Source: Sabethes cyaneus
Lineage: Eukaryota; Arthropoda; Insecta; Diptera; Culicidae
Length of the DNA stretch: 64,000 bases
NCBI RefSeq assembly: GCF_943734655.1
Contig: NC_071354.1
Location: 145,056,642-145,120,641, forward strand
Direction of reading: 5' to 3'
Below, one piece after another: positions 39,701 to 44,695 of this stretch. A program made the translations under genes and the position numbers. Below the pieces are notes generated by a model. That model searched no databases. It was not told where the DNA came from and worked only from the letters and a program-made list of their open reading frames with translations. Each line of letters starts with the position of its first letter. Position 1 is the first letter of the stretch.

Positions 39701-40889
39701 GGCCCTATATCAAGTTCCAATGACTGTTGCATGTTTCAATAATTCATACCAAATAGATCATGCTCTTTTCTTTTTGCTTTTTAATCTACACAGGGTACGG
39801 TTTTAATTAAATTATGACTCCCATGCCATTCGCCAGCTCACAGTGTCCGAGTACCTACTACGTTGACCAAGCTGTACCGAAGCGCGAATGACGGTCACAC
39901 ATAGGTCAAACCGGCACGCATCTTTTATGAAGATTTACAACACCCGAAGTAGGTAGTTATTGCTGCAGCTGTCGTGGGCGTCTCAGGCTGCAAATAAATA
40001 GGATTGAGCCGATGACTACATATCGCAAGTTATGTAGTTAGTCTTCGATTGAGCTTAACCACCAACAGTCGGATGTAAGTTATCAGACTGCGGTAAAGTC
40101 ACACATTACACGCAGTTGGCTTTTTTGGAATCGAAAGTTGCACGCTAGGCACGTACTAATCGATCTGGGGAAGAGCACCAGTAATGCGGTAATTCCTTCC
40201 AGTAGCAGCAATGCGGAATAGTTTTCAGTTTAAGCGCTAATGAGTGCCGCAGTGAATAATCGAAACGGTTCCGAGTCTAACTTGAACGCCCATTATATAA
40301 TTCCTACTTGTACCGAATCGGGTACGGAAATTCGTGATGAACTGAAAGCTTTTCAACCAACAGAAAGCGACGTATTTTAAACGAAGAACAAGAGCAAAAA
40401 ATCAAAACTATAAAGACACTTAAGCATTTGAAAGTCAATTTTTACTGAGATTTGCAAAATTAAAATTTTAGGATTCAATAAGAACACAATAAGAACAACA
40501 TAGTATAGTGAATAGTTCCAAGATATTTCTAAACGCAAATAATATTTCACATATTAGTCACATTCCAGCGTTAAGGAACATCGTACCCACTATGCGAATC
40601 AGTTCTCTGGCATGCAAGTAGAAAATTAGATCACATTTAGTGACATATTTTTCCAGTATTTTGTCAAAAGTTTGGTTACCTCGAACCAATTGAATTCATG
40701 CAGCTCAAAATGGTTGCTAATTATGTTCCGGAACCCCGGCGCTGGAATGTGTCATTAGCGGATATCCATGGAATGTTCAAAACAATATACTTACGCTTCA
40801 CAGTATGGAAGTTTGTTGAAACCTTTGTATGTTTTCATGTTTAGTGTCATGCCACATTCATGACATTTGAAACATGTTTTGTGCCATGT
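588..40889 (-). CDS. Lasp: Lasp, LIM and SH3 domain actin-binding adaptor (C-terminal six exons; exon 1 not in view)
   Basis: Join on the minus strand: 40889-40795, 20610-20478, 13460-13325, 5631-4684, 2535-2186, 767-588, giving about 613 residues ending in TAA. Domain order is the second half of a LIM domain (TWHKTCFKC, YCEAH), two nebulin-like repeats (SNVKYHADF and SNVAYHGDL), a long low-complexity Asn/Gln/His/Ser linker holding two short ordered islands (IGKIADYDPLTDGPR and RIGSVNDIDPVNGYYGS), and a C-terminal SH3 domain. This is the layout of insect Lasp, known to bind F-actin and act in muscle thin filaments and germline actin organisation. Exon phases chain without conflict (2, 0, 1, 1, 0). 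The first exon, about 23 codons with the start and the first LIM cysteines, was searched for on the minus strand up to 64000 and not found. Introns reach 20 kb and are filled with transposons; both TIL genes run antisense to it. Confidence 0.93.
768..1211. other. Last Lasp intron, left part, with promoter region of the TIL gene
   Basis: AT-rich sequence between the SH3 exon acceptor and the TIL TATA box. I see no repeats or coding frames in it. Confidence 0.5.
1212..1218 (+). promoter_or_regulatory. TATA box of the 1275 TIL gene
   Basis: TATATAA lies 57 bp before the start codon, leaving room for transcription start near 1242-1248 and a leader of about 30 nt. This is seen by eye only. Confidence 0.55.
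1275..2152 (+). CDS. Secreted TIL-domain protein with three cysteine-rich domains, nested antisense in Lasp
   Basis: Exons 1275-1365, 1424-1618 and 1695-2152 (all GT-AG, both introns in phase 1, 58 and 76 bp) give 247 residues. Residues 1-17 form a hydrophobic signal peptide. Three trypsin-inhibitor-like (TIL) units follow, at about 33-88, 98-153 and 156-211. Each holds about ten cysteines and the motif PCCEP-(T/S)-C, a CxC pair and a closing GxCI. An acidic Ser/Glu-rich tail ends the protein. TIL proteins are usually secreted serine-protease inhibitors or haemolymph, venom or egg-associated proteins; which applies here is unknown. TATATAA at 1212-1218 sits about 30 bp before a likely start of transcription. 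The gene lies inside the last Lasp intron on the other strand; the stop is 33 bp from the Lasp donor at 2186. Confidence 0.88.
2169..2174 (+). terminator. Possible polyadenylation signal (ATTAAA) of the 1275 TIL gene
   Basis: The ATTAAA variant lies 17 bp past the stop codon. Cleavage 10-30 nt later would fall at or inside the Lasp exon that starts at 2186, so the two transcripts would overlap antisense. Confidence 0.35.
2186..2535 (-). CDS. Lasp: Lasp exon: Gln-run linker
   Basis: The 350-nt exon completes C|TA, then reads NANNRRIGSVNDIDPVNGYYG, followed by several uninterrupted Gln runs with His and Tyr islands and ending AKPMGKV before donor GTAAG. The Gln runs mix CAA and CAG codons, so the protein run is partly buffered against slippage. 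The phase is 0 at the end, joining directly to RVYRALYDYE of the SH3 exon. The opposite strand shows long Val/Leu shadow frames, which are not genes. Confidence 0.92.
2536..4683. other. Lasp intron, no recognised content
   Basis: AT-rich intron. The short open frames near 2941-3221 and 4103-4309 show no family resemblance, and no terminal repeats or transposon motifs were recognised. Confidence 0.5.
4684..5631 (-). CDS. Lasp: Lasp exon: long low-complexity linker
   Basis: The 948-nt exon begins after CCAAACAG and completes Gly/Asp codon G|AC. It starts DNNELESEYFSEQLAAE, which matches the conserved stretch after the nebulin repeats of insect Lasp. About 280 residues rich in Asn, Gln, His, Ser, Pro and Gly follow, probably disordered. 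The conserved island IGKIADYDPLTDGPR comes near the end, before donor GTAAGT (phase 1). The acceptor has no adjacent pyrimidine tract; a good tract and a CTCTAAC branch-like site lie 140-190 nt upstream. Confidence 0.93.
5635..5845 (-). promoter_or_regulatory. AG-free zone with distant branch site before the 5631 acceptor of Lasp
   Basis: Reading the transcribed strand upstream of CAG at 5634-5632, no AG dinucleotide occurs for about 211 nt; the first is at 5847-5846. A pyrimidine tract (CTTTTTTCTGCTTCTTTT) lies at about 5799-5774, and CTCTAAC, a good branch consensus, at 5822-5816, about 185 nt from the exon. Sequence next to the acceptor is CA-rich instead of pyrimidine-rich. Known distant branch-point introns show this layout. 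Confidence 0.7.
5848..6670. other. Lasp intron, no recognised content
   Basis: I see no transposon motifs or believable coding frames in this stretch, which ends at the TIR element starting near 6671. Confidence 0.45.
6671..7048. mobile_element. Short TIR element (MITE) split by a SINE
   Basis: The left end reads ATTACAGTGACTATAGATTA followed by CAGAGGCCGAGACACTC. The right end is its reverse complement with few mismatches, GAGTGTCTCGGCGCCTCTG and then TAATCTATAATCTCTGTAAT. The arms are about 40 bp. Without the SINE at 6774-6977 the element is about 170 bp. The same terminal sequence recurs at about 50466-50497. Confidence 0.7.
6774..6977 (+). mobile_element. tRNA-derived SINE with 11-bp target duplication
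   Basis: The head is tRNA-like: box A-like TTGGCCTCGAGG and box B-like GATCGAATCT. The body is shared with 7447-7580 and 31007-31216 (GTTAGAGTCAATAGGATCGT), and the tail is GCTTTGCTTTGCTTTT. It is flanked by a perfect 11-bp repeat TCTCCGTTTTG at 6763-6773 and 6978-6988. It would be transcribed by RNA polymerase III from the internal boxes. Confidence 0.82.
7447..7580 (+). mobile_element. 5'-truncated SINE copy
   Basis: It starts at GTTAGAGTCAATAGGATCGT and runs through CACTCTAACAGCTGGC and GAAGTCTGTCGTATAAAAAC, the body of the SINE at 6774-6977. The tRNA-like head is missing. Confidence 0.65.
7640..10400 (+). mobile_element. Decayed RTE-like LINE, interrupted by a hAT element
   Basis: Conceptual translation with frameshifts gives RTE-type endonuclease phrases: LSFVGSNRVLHEQLE, LQKLGIVPL, WREGVNDP. 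After the hAT insertion it continues with the end of that domain (AVLAEEVLNVRNDWFDG) and the LINE 3' end (LDQVEADLRVSK near 10260-10310). The reverse transcriptase core is missing, so there is an internal deletion. The 5' part matches the copy at 41.7-42.1 kb. Ends are approximate. Confidence 0.65.
8722..10089. mobile_element. hAT-type DNA transposon, no intact transposase
   Basis: Termini are TAGGGCTGTC and GACAGCCCTA, flanked by a perfect 8-bp duplication GTGGTAAT at 8714-8721 and 10090-10097. The duplication fits the hAT target preference (T at 2, A at 7). Both subterminal regions are packed with ACCGGT/ATACCGGTA motifs, near 8755-8815 and 9982-10078. The interior frames are short; no transposase was recognised. 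It sits inside the older LINE at 7640-10400. Confidence 0.82.
10690..11450 (+). mobile_element. Decayed RTE-like LINE fragment (reverse transcriptase and 3' end)
   Basis: Broken frames carry RT phrases: LLTRLSPIVEEFVGLYQAKF near 10990-11070 and YGSDIHTL after it. The LINE C-terminal phrase WLEQIEACFRVSKRN is at about 11385-11430. Several frameshifts and stops are present. Ends are approximate. Confidence 0.6.
11451..13317. other. Lasp intron, no recognised content
   Basis: A GC-richer island at about 11990-12220 has open frames in two phases on the minus strand (up to 87 codons) but no recognised family. The remainder is AT-rich with nothing recognised. Confidence 0.4.
13325..13460 (-). CDS. 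Lasp: Lasp exon: second nebulin-like repeat
   Basis: The 136-nt exon encodes VADDPETLRIKQNTK, SNVAYHGDLQKKAAMERQR and ECTEIIDSKG. It begins in phase 0 after AAACAAG and ends in phase 1 at donor GTAAGT. The length is not a multiple of three, so skipping it would shift the frame. The acceptor is preceded by an (AAC)n run instead of a pyrimidine tract, and no AG occurs for about 331 nt upstream on the transcribed strand. Without an AG upstream, the exon start at this AAG is the only reasonable choice unless the exon extends further. Confidence 0.92.
13464..13794 (-). promoter_or_regulatory. AG-free zone with distant pyrimidine tract before the 13460 acceptor of Lasp
   Basis: Between the acceptor AAG at 13463-13461 and the AG at 13796-13795 the transcribed strand has no AG for about 331 nt. 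The near side is an (AAC)n run, useless as a pyrimidine tract. A strong tract (TTTCTTTTTTTTATTTCTTT) lies at about 13781-13760, with a TTTAAT branch-like site just upstream. The stretch is also more GC-rich and complex than its surroundings. Confidence 0.7.
13797..15640. other. Lasp intron, no recognised content
   Basis: AT-rich. No transposon or coding signal was recognised apart from the far end of the AG-free zone at its left. Confidence 0.45.
15650..19290 (+). mobile_element. Decayed long copy of an RTE-like LINE, split by a TIR element
   Basis: Starting near 15891 the translation reads WKLSTWNVRTLHKPARAALF, the start of an APE endonuclease. GDANAQI (about 16425) and many stops follow. 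After the 16842-17743 insertion come GKDGISAEFLKAGSERLY (about 18245) and LFVDFMAAYDSV (about 18445), the RT palm, then the FANDV version of the F/YADD box (about 18665) and the C-terminal part to about 19290. It is almost complete but heavily broken and certainly inactive. The 284-codon minus-strand frame at 17927-18781 is a shadow. Confidence 0.75.
16842..17743. mobile_element. TA-flanked TIR element with reiterated GGGCCA motif
   Basis: The left end GGGTATTGTCGTTATCGTCG and the right end (reverse complement GGGGAGTGTCGTCGTGG) form inverted repeats of about 30 bp bounded by TA. The terminal phrase GTTGGGCCAC/GGTCGGGCCA recurs inside, on both strands, at about 16858, 16873, 17214, 17236, 17543 and 17718. 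No transposase frame is visible. It lies inside the LINE at 15650-19290. Confidence 0.65.
19291..19904. other. Lasp intron, no recognised content
   Basis: AT-rich; nothing recognised. Confidence 0.4.
19905..19989. repeat. Near-perfect 33-bp inverted repeat hairpin
   Basis: The arms 19905-19937 and 19957-19989 match at 32 of 33 positions (one C/A difference) around a 19-nt loop. The size fits either a tiny palindromic MITE or a pre-miRNA-like hairpin. It would be transcribed within the Lasp intron. Confidence 0.8.
20478..20610 (-). CDS. Lasp: Lasp exon: first nebulin-like repeat
   Basis: The 133-nt exon starts after a normal pyrimidine-rich acceptor and completes codon GC|A, then reads HIPKAKATTIAETPELKRIA, the SNVKYHADF repeat and KGKVTQ. 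The donor is GTAGAGT, weaker than the other Lasp donors. It ends in phase 0. The sequence is nearly identical to known insect Lasp proteins. Confidence 0.95.
20614..24941. other. Lasp intron; mostly unrecognised, one dispersed repeat
   Basis: A GC-richer patch lies at about 21005-21200. A promoter-like stretch at about 22030-22235 ends in a GTAAGT donor-like site but has no recognised coding frame. The segment 24395-24800 is a dispersed repeat, listed separately. Nothing else was recognised. Confidence 0.4.
24395..24800 (+). repeat. Dispersed repeat shared with 48780-49205
   Basis: About 410 bp in the same orientation with clear similarity to 48780-49205: TTTTAGGTTTAT near the start, TTTTGATTA-TTCCCC, TAACACATTGATATGTT, CAAGAAATTTTACT and CAAATAGTAAAAATACAC in the same order. 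At the second site it lies inside a larger TIR-bounded element, so this copy is probably a fragment of that family. Confidence 0.7.
24942..26159 (+). mobile_element. Tc1/mariner DD37E-type transposon, inactive
   Basis: Inverted ends: CACATCAAAGTGCATCACAA on the left, and on the right GTGATACAATTTGATGTGGC (reverse complement CACATCAAATTGTATCAC). Both are next to TA. Transposase pieces appear in order in several frames: helix-turn-helix LSHRDIGKQLGIMQSTVSCV (about 25137), FAKKYMIWQAICSCGKRS and FWSDLASYHCSKDVL. The region between the second acidic residue and the expected Glu is disrupted. Frameshifts and stops make it a pseudogene. ITmD37E elements are known from mosquitoes. Confidence 0.8.
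26160..28665. other. Lasp intron, no recognised content
   Basis: Short frames at 27146-27331 and 27481-27786 (minus strand) have no recognised relatives. The rest is AT-rich and featureless to the eye. Confidence 0.4.
28668..29857. mobile_element. TA-flanked TIR element with reiterated 'GGACACC/CCATTTCACCCC' motif
   Basis: The left end GGGTAATTTGGGGGAATTTG continues into GACACC. The reverse complement of the right end is GGGTCGTTTGGGGTGATTTG followed by GACACC. Both are bounded by TA. Variants of the same phrase recur inside at about 28870-28905 and 29438-29478 and near the right end at 29815-29850, on both strands. No transposase was recognised. Confidence 0.68.
30060..33632 (-). mobile_element. 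RNase H-bearing LINE (I/LOA/R1-like group), broken
   Basis: Read on the minus strand, the domains are in order. Endonuclease: VTVELIVDDVHRRYVYC, then GSDVNAHHIVWGSSD and TPISDHCFIY (33632-33190). RT: SFSPYKSPGTDGIYP (32790), GTFLDIEGALDNVSF (32385) and SYGFAEDYLILVVGK, where the YADD box has become FAED (32120). A thumb region follows (31438-32028), then RNase H: VFTAMSWNWKNP, DSQAAIKALC, WVSGHSDMTGNEWADEL (31400-30800), and a C-terminal zinc-knuckle stretch DCGTPYHVICNC (30480). Frameshifts and a SINE in the RNase H domain inactivate it. The 3' limit is uncertain; 30060-30355 looks like its 3' UTR. Confidence 0.82.
31007..31216 (-). mobile_element. tRNA-derived SINE inserted in the LINE RNase H domain
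   Basis: On the minus strand it starts ACCGCCCAGCTAGCTTCGAG with box B GTTCGAATCTC, has the shared SINE body, and ends GCTTTGCTTTTTTT. It is flanked by a perfect 11-bp duplication TCCGCACATAA at 30996-31006 and 31217-31227. Removing it rejoins the RNase H reading (…AEIFAIM|C…), so the SINE came after the LINE. Confidence 0.88.
33633..34455 (+). mobile_element. 5'-truncated RTE-like LINE (RT C-terminal part)
   Basis: It starts directly at the catalytic box: MLLGFADDIDSIG (33639-33680), then ARIGLIINSTKIKYMV and FVYVGTLVTCDNDVSREVKR. After a frameshift near 33930 it continues with VFYGHEAWTLKESNRRALGV and GRLQWTGQVARMPDERPAK. It has one main frameshift and relatively few stops, so it is among the youngest LINE fragments here. 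It abuts the 5' end of the minus-strand LINE. Confidence 0.8.
34870..34955 (-). mobile_element. SINE fragment
   Basis: GGGGCTAGTGCAATTATCCC, then CACTGACTCTAG and the box B complement GAGATTCGAACATA match part of the SINE at 31007-31216 in the same orientation. The poly(A) end is missing. Confidence 0.55.
34956..37620. other. Lasp intron, mostly unrecognised
   Basis: It contains a 164-codon minus-strand open frame at 35229-35723 (listed) and a CG-rich patch at about 35815-35900. No transposon motifs were recognised. Confidence 0.4.
35229..35723 (-). other. Unassigned 164-codon open frame
   Basis: Starts MSWDPFELALLCDALIF and is rich in Phe, Tyr and Leu with hydrophobic stretches near residues 92-102 and 128-148. 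It resembles no family I know, and no splice sites or TATA box clearly belong to it. An open frame this long is unusual in AT-rich intron but can arise by chance. Confidence 0.2.
37626..38015. mobile_element. Foldback element with inverted tRNA-like arms
   Basis: The right arm (about 37932-38015) reads GCAGTAGCTTAGCTAATAAA, then CGGGTACCAACTA and GGGTGCGAACCC, which resemble pol III boxes A and B. The left arm (about 37626-37705) is an imperfect inverted copy (reverse complement TAGTTTAGCTAGTAAAATAG, CGGGTACCAACC). About 230 bp of unrelated sequence lies between. It may be two SINEs in opposite orientation or one foldback unit. Confidence 0.5.
38016..40794. other. Lasp intron, no recognised content
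   Basis: AT-rich with a more GC-rich patch at about 39830-40110. No coding or transposon signal was recognised. Confidence 0.4.
40795..40889 (-). CDS. Lasp: Lasp exon: second zinc-binding half of the LIM domain
   Basis: The 95-nt exon has acceptor TTTCAG at its upper edge and donor GTAAGT at its lower edge. It encodes TWHKTCFKCHECGMTLNMKT and then YKGFNKLPYCEA; the final His of the LIM CxxH pair comes from the next exon. It enters in phase 0 and leaves in phase 2 (GC|A). The first two zinc cysteines and the start codon must be in an upstream exon. Confidence 0.93.
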
Positions 40890-41680
40890 CTGAAAGTAAA
40901 CGATATAATAAAAAAACTATTATTATTTACATTGCTAAGTAACAATCACAGTACTGCAAGTCTGCATGGTAGTAGATTTTTACCGGTCATCACTGTAAAT
41001 ATTTTGGTAAATTAAATTTATATATACACATACAGCTGGACACACGCAACAACAGAAGCCATGCGATGTAAGCAAACCATCACGAAAACTGAATGCAAAT
41101 ATTTTGTTTTGTTTCGGTATAACCTTGACAAATGGATCTGTTAATCTCACGGAGTGCTGATAAGGGTATAGCGAGATAAGTTTGAAATTATTGCCCATAA
41201 GTTTTACGTTTACGAATTGATTAAAGCGGCTCATTAACTTTGTTTTAGCAACTGTCATTTCAGCGGCTACCGTTAATCTTTTTAGCTTAGCCGCCATGAT
41301 TAAATTTATTTATAAATACTTGATATACATAATACAACCACCATATTCTGTTTTCCATGCAGCACAAGCAGCCATCAAGCAGCAACAGCTCATTGGGATG
41401 ATGGCAGTAATGCAATAATGCAGTATGATACCTTTTATCCAATACCCGGAGACTGCAAATTATCTTTAAAATTAGTCGAAGACCTACCTTGGAAGGCAAA
41501 CAGAGAAATGGAAGGGGTTCGCAACAGAGGCCGATGATACGTTAAGGTTTCAAATCTTAATAGAATGCTTTTTTATGCAGAGTAACTTTAGGAAGACTGG
41601 TAAATGACTGGAAAATGCGAGCCGCCGGTACCTCGCGTACTTGTAGGCATAAAAACAAAACCTACAGTGGTCCTCAGCCT
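40890..41680. other. Lasp intron, no recognised content
   Basis: The two minus-strand frames here (40980-41297, 41287-41499) lack recognisable similarity. The expected LIM first exon was not seen. Confidence 0.4.
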
Positions 41681-43620
41681 CCTTATCCAGCAACTTCAAT
41701 TTCTACCTCCTCGTGATACCAACCGGGATACGAGCAATCTTAATGGGGAATAGCATTGTCAGCCTTGAGCATATGTCAGGGGCGGTTCCTGGTGGCTTAA
41801 CGATTCCTCGACCTAGCGAGTGGTTGTACTCCAAGTTACGAGTGGCTCACGACATCGTTTGATCCGGGTAGGCAGCTGAAATAAGAAATGTGTTGGCGCG
41901 GCACTTAAGCTAAGATGGTAGTCCCATCACAAGAATTTCTAATGTGGCCCTACTAAGGCAACCTAGCCAAACCAAATTACCAAGGAAATTCAAGAAAATT
42001 CGACTCGGAACATTCGACATGGACAAAGGCGACGAAATAGGGATATGGAATGGATGCTTGGAACCTGGAACTGAAAGGCTCAGGTCGATACAATCTATAC
42101 AGATTTGAAAGCGGCGTTCGATCGTATAGATAATGGCATTAAGGAAAATTTCACGACTTGGAACTTCACAGAAGTTTACTCAATGGCTTGGTTCATACCT
42201 GCGTGGCAGAAGTCTGCGTGTGCATCTCAATTCCTGCCATTCGTCACAATTTACAAACAACTCTGGTGTGCCCCAAAGCAGTAATATAGGGTCTTTGCTA
42301 TTTACATTGCTCTTTAATGACGTAACCTTATTGCTGGGTGTAGGTGTAAAGCTAGTATATGCCGACGATCTATAATTGTATCTTGTTGTAAGATCTATCG
42401 ATGATTGACGCCGATTGCAAGAGCTCTTGGATATATTTGTGAGCTGATGCCGTAGAAACTTGTTACTTATTAGCACGGCTAAATGTCATATTATGACGTT
42501 TCACCATTCAGTGAACCCTGTAGGACTTCCACTATCAAATCGACGACCAAGAACTCACGCGAGTAGACCAAATTACTGATCTTGGTGTTCTGCTGGATGC
42601 CAAGCTCTCTTTCAATCTACATCGTACGAATATGATCACTAAAGCAACACGTCAACTCGGCTTTATCTCCAAAATCGCTAGGGATTTTAATGATCCGCAC
42701 TGCCTGAAGGCATTGTACTACTCGTTGGAACGGCAACTACTTGAATATACTAGCTTGGTTTTGTGCCCTCAACAGCTTGTGTGGATTTTGCGAATCGAAC
42801 GCGTGCAGCAAAGGTGTGTTCGGTTTGCATTACGAGACCTGCCTTGGCGAGACCCAGTGAACCTGCCTCCGTACCCTGACCGCTGTCGGCTCCTCGGGCT
42901 TGAAACTCTTGAGCGATGTAGGAAATATGACCAAGCAATGCTTATTGCTAAAATTATGAATGGTGAGACAGACTGTCCGAATATATTGGCACAGCTGAGT
43001 TTCCGTGCCTTGCATCGTTCGCTTCGATCAACTTGTTTACTATAACAGGATTTTCATCGTACGACGTTTGGTTTTAATGAACCGTTAGCCTGCTGCATTC
43101 GTACTTTCTGTATAGTGGAGGACCTATTTGACTACGGCATTCCGTCACATAAGTTTTTACAAAAGTTACTGTTGTGTGTATTGTTATGAATTTGACCACA
43201 AATAATTTATGTAGACTTATAGTCAGATAAATGTTATACATATAAACAATAAACTGAAGATCGTTGAATTTCGTGGGTGGCAACAGGGTGTTGCTCGATC
43301 AGTTAAAAGACTGAAAGCTGAAAGTGAGAAGGCGTGGAGGATCCGTGGCACCAATGTTCAATTTTACCAGAGCATTGAAGCGTCCAACGAGCTTACGAGC
43401 TTCCCATCGTATATTTGGCGAAAGTCGGGAAAATATGGTGGACCGGCCACGTCGCAAGGATGCCGTACGGCTGTGCAGCGAAATCTGTTCTCTTCAAGAA
43501 ACCCACCAGCACCTGAAATAGAGGGATCCAACGTGCTAGTTGACTCGATCAGGTTGAAGCCGACTTGTGTGCATCGAGACGCTCAATGAATTTGCGACGA
43601 GGAGTCAAGGACCGTTAATT
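41681..43620 (+). mobile_element. RTE-like LINE remnant split by a jockey-like LINE
   Basis: The left part (41681-42084) matches the 5' region of the LINE at 7.6-8.0 kb (shared AAATTCGACTCGGAACATTC, then GACATGGA). The right part resumes at about 43255-43330 with TTTCGTGGGTGGCAACAGGG, which in the other copy follows directly, and ends with the 3' phrase CTCGATCAGGTTGAAGCCGA near 43544. The ORF is destroyed. Confidence 0.65.
42085..43254 (+). mobile_element. Jockey-like LINE, 5'-truncated, nested in RTE remnant
   Basis: It starts in the RT domain (YTDLKAAFDRI near 42098), then LGTSQKFTQWLGSYLRGRSL, SGVPQSSNIGSLLFTL and the intact catalytic VYADDL at 42357-42374. A frameshifted thumb region follows (ISKIARDFNDPHCLKALYYS, PYPDRCRLLGLETLERCRKY) with an AT-rich 3' end. 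An ACTGAA-like repeat at both edges fits a target duplication. It is younger than the RTE copy that it splits. Confidence 0.75.
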
Positions 43621-43997
43621 TTTTAGGTATCTTAGTTCCGCCAGTGATGATAAAGTGGAAAGATGTGTCGTACGTTTGTATAAAGGTTATATAGATTCTT
43701 TTTGCAAGTCCTCAGTGGTTCAAAGGTTATACAGTGTTGACGAATCACAGGGGCCTAGGGGAAAAGGTGAAGGCTTGCCCAATTTAAAAGTGTGAAAAAG
43801 AAGTCATTATAAATAAGTGTATTATTAACTTATAAATTGACTTCTTTGCTTAACGTAAGAACAACTTAACACGAACAAGACACAGCACTTATGGTTCTTA
43901 CAAAACATTATGTTTTGTATTATTGTTTTGTTGCCTATAGCTTTAAAGTTCTGACACTGACATAGTAACTTACATAAAACTAAATTGAAAATAACTT

Positions 43998-44695
43998 TAA
44001 GAGAACATAAAGGACTAAAAGTTTTAAGAAAATCACCATTTTATATTTCAGATTTGTATTCTACAGACTCTTATTTCGATACCACTTTTATAACCCGACC
44101 ACGGGAAGTGGATGAAAAACGATCAGATACAGTATTCCAGTGCTGCGCGGAACAAATTCGTCGTAATAAAACGCCGCTCCTGTAAAACCACGATATTCGA
44201 ACTTCATGTACCTTTCTCTTGGAAACTAATCAAACTTTTTTTTGTTTTGTTGGTAAAAGTTTGGAGAAGACTTTTATAACTTTTGAGCTTTGTACACCGC
44301 GACAGCCAAACAAAAACTATCTTTTCAACCATATTTTTCCTTCCTTTTTTTCTGTGTTTCGTTCACAAACCTCAGTAGTTATAAAAGTCTTTTCTAAACT
44401 TTTACCAACAAAAAAAAAATGTTTTTAATACATTGATTAGTTTCCGAGGAAAAGGTACATGAAGTTTAAAAATGGTGTTTTTAGAAGAGCGGCGTTTTAT
44501 TACAACGAGTTCGTTCCGCGCTGCACTGGCATACTTTTATGTATGATCGTTTTTCATTCAGTTCCTCTTCCTGTAGTCGAATCATTACAAAATTGATATC
44601 AACATAAGGGGAAAAGCCTGTAGAATCTAAGTTTAAAATAAAAAATAGAGATCTTTTCAAAAATTTTTATCGTTTAAGTCCCCTTAAAACCATTG
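43998..44695. mobile_element. Foldback element, arms about 300 bp
   Basis: The left arm about 43998-44290 and the right arm about 44365-44695 are reverse complements with roughly 80 percent identity by eye. Shared phrases include ACTAAAAGTTTT/AAAATTTTTA, GAAAAACGATCA, GCGCGGAAC, AATAAAACGCCGCTC, CTTCATGTACCTTT and GTTGGTAAAAGTTT. The single-arm relative at 50055-50420 shows that the family is dispersed. No coding frame. Confidence 0.8.

Noticed and set aside
41660..41715. Candidate Lasp exon 1 (minus strand reading similar to LKLLDK)
   Set aside because: It has no splice donor at the right place, no cysteine where the LIM zinc ligand is required, and stops nearby.
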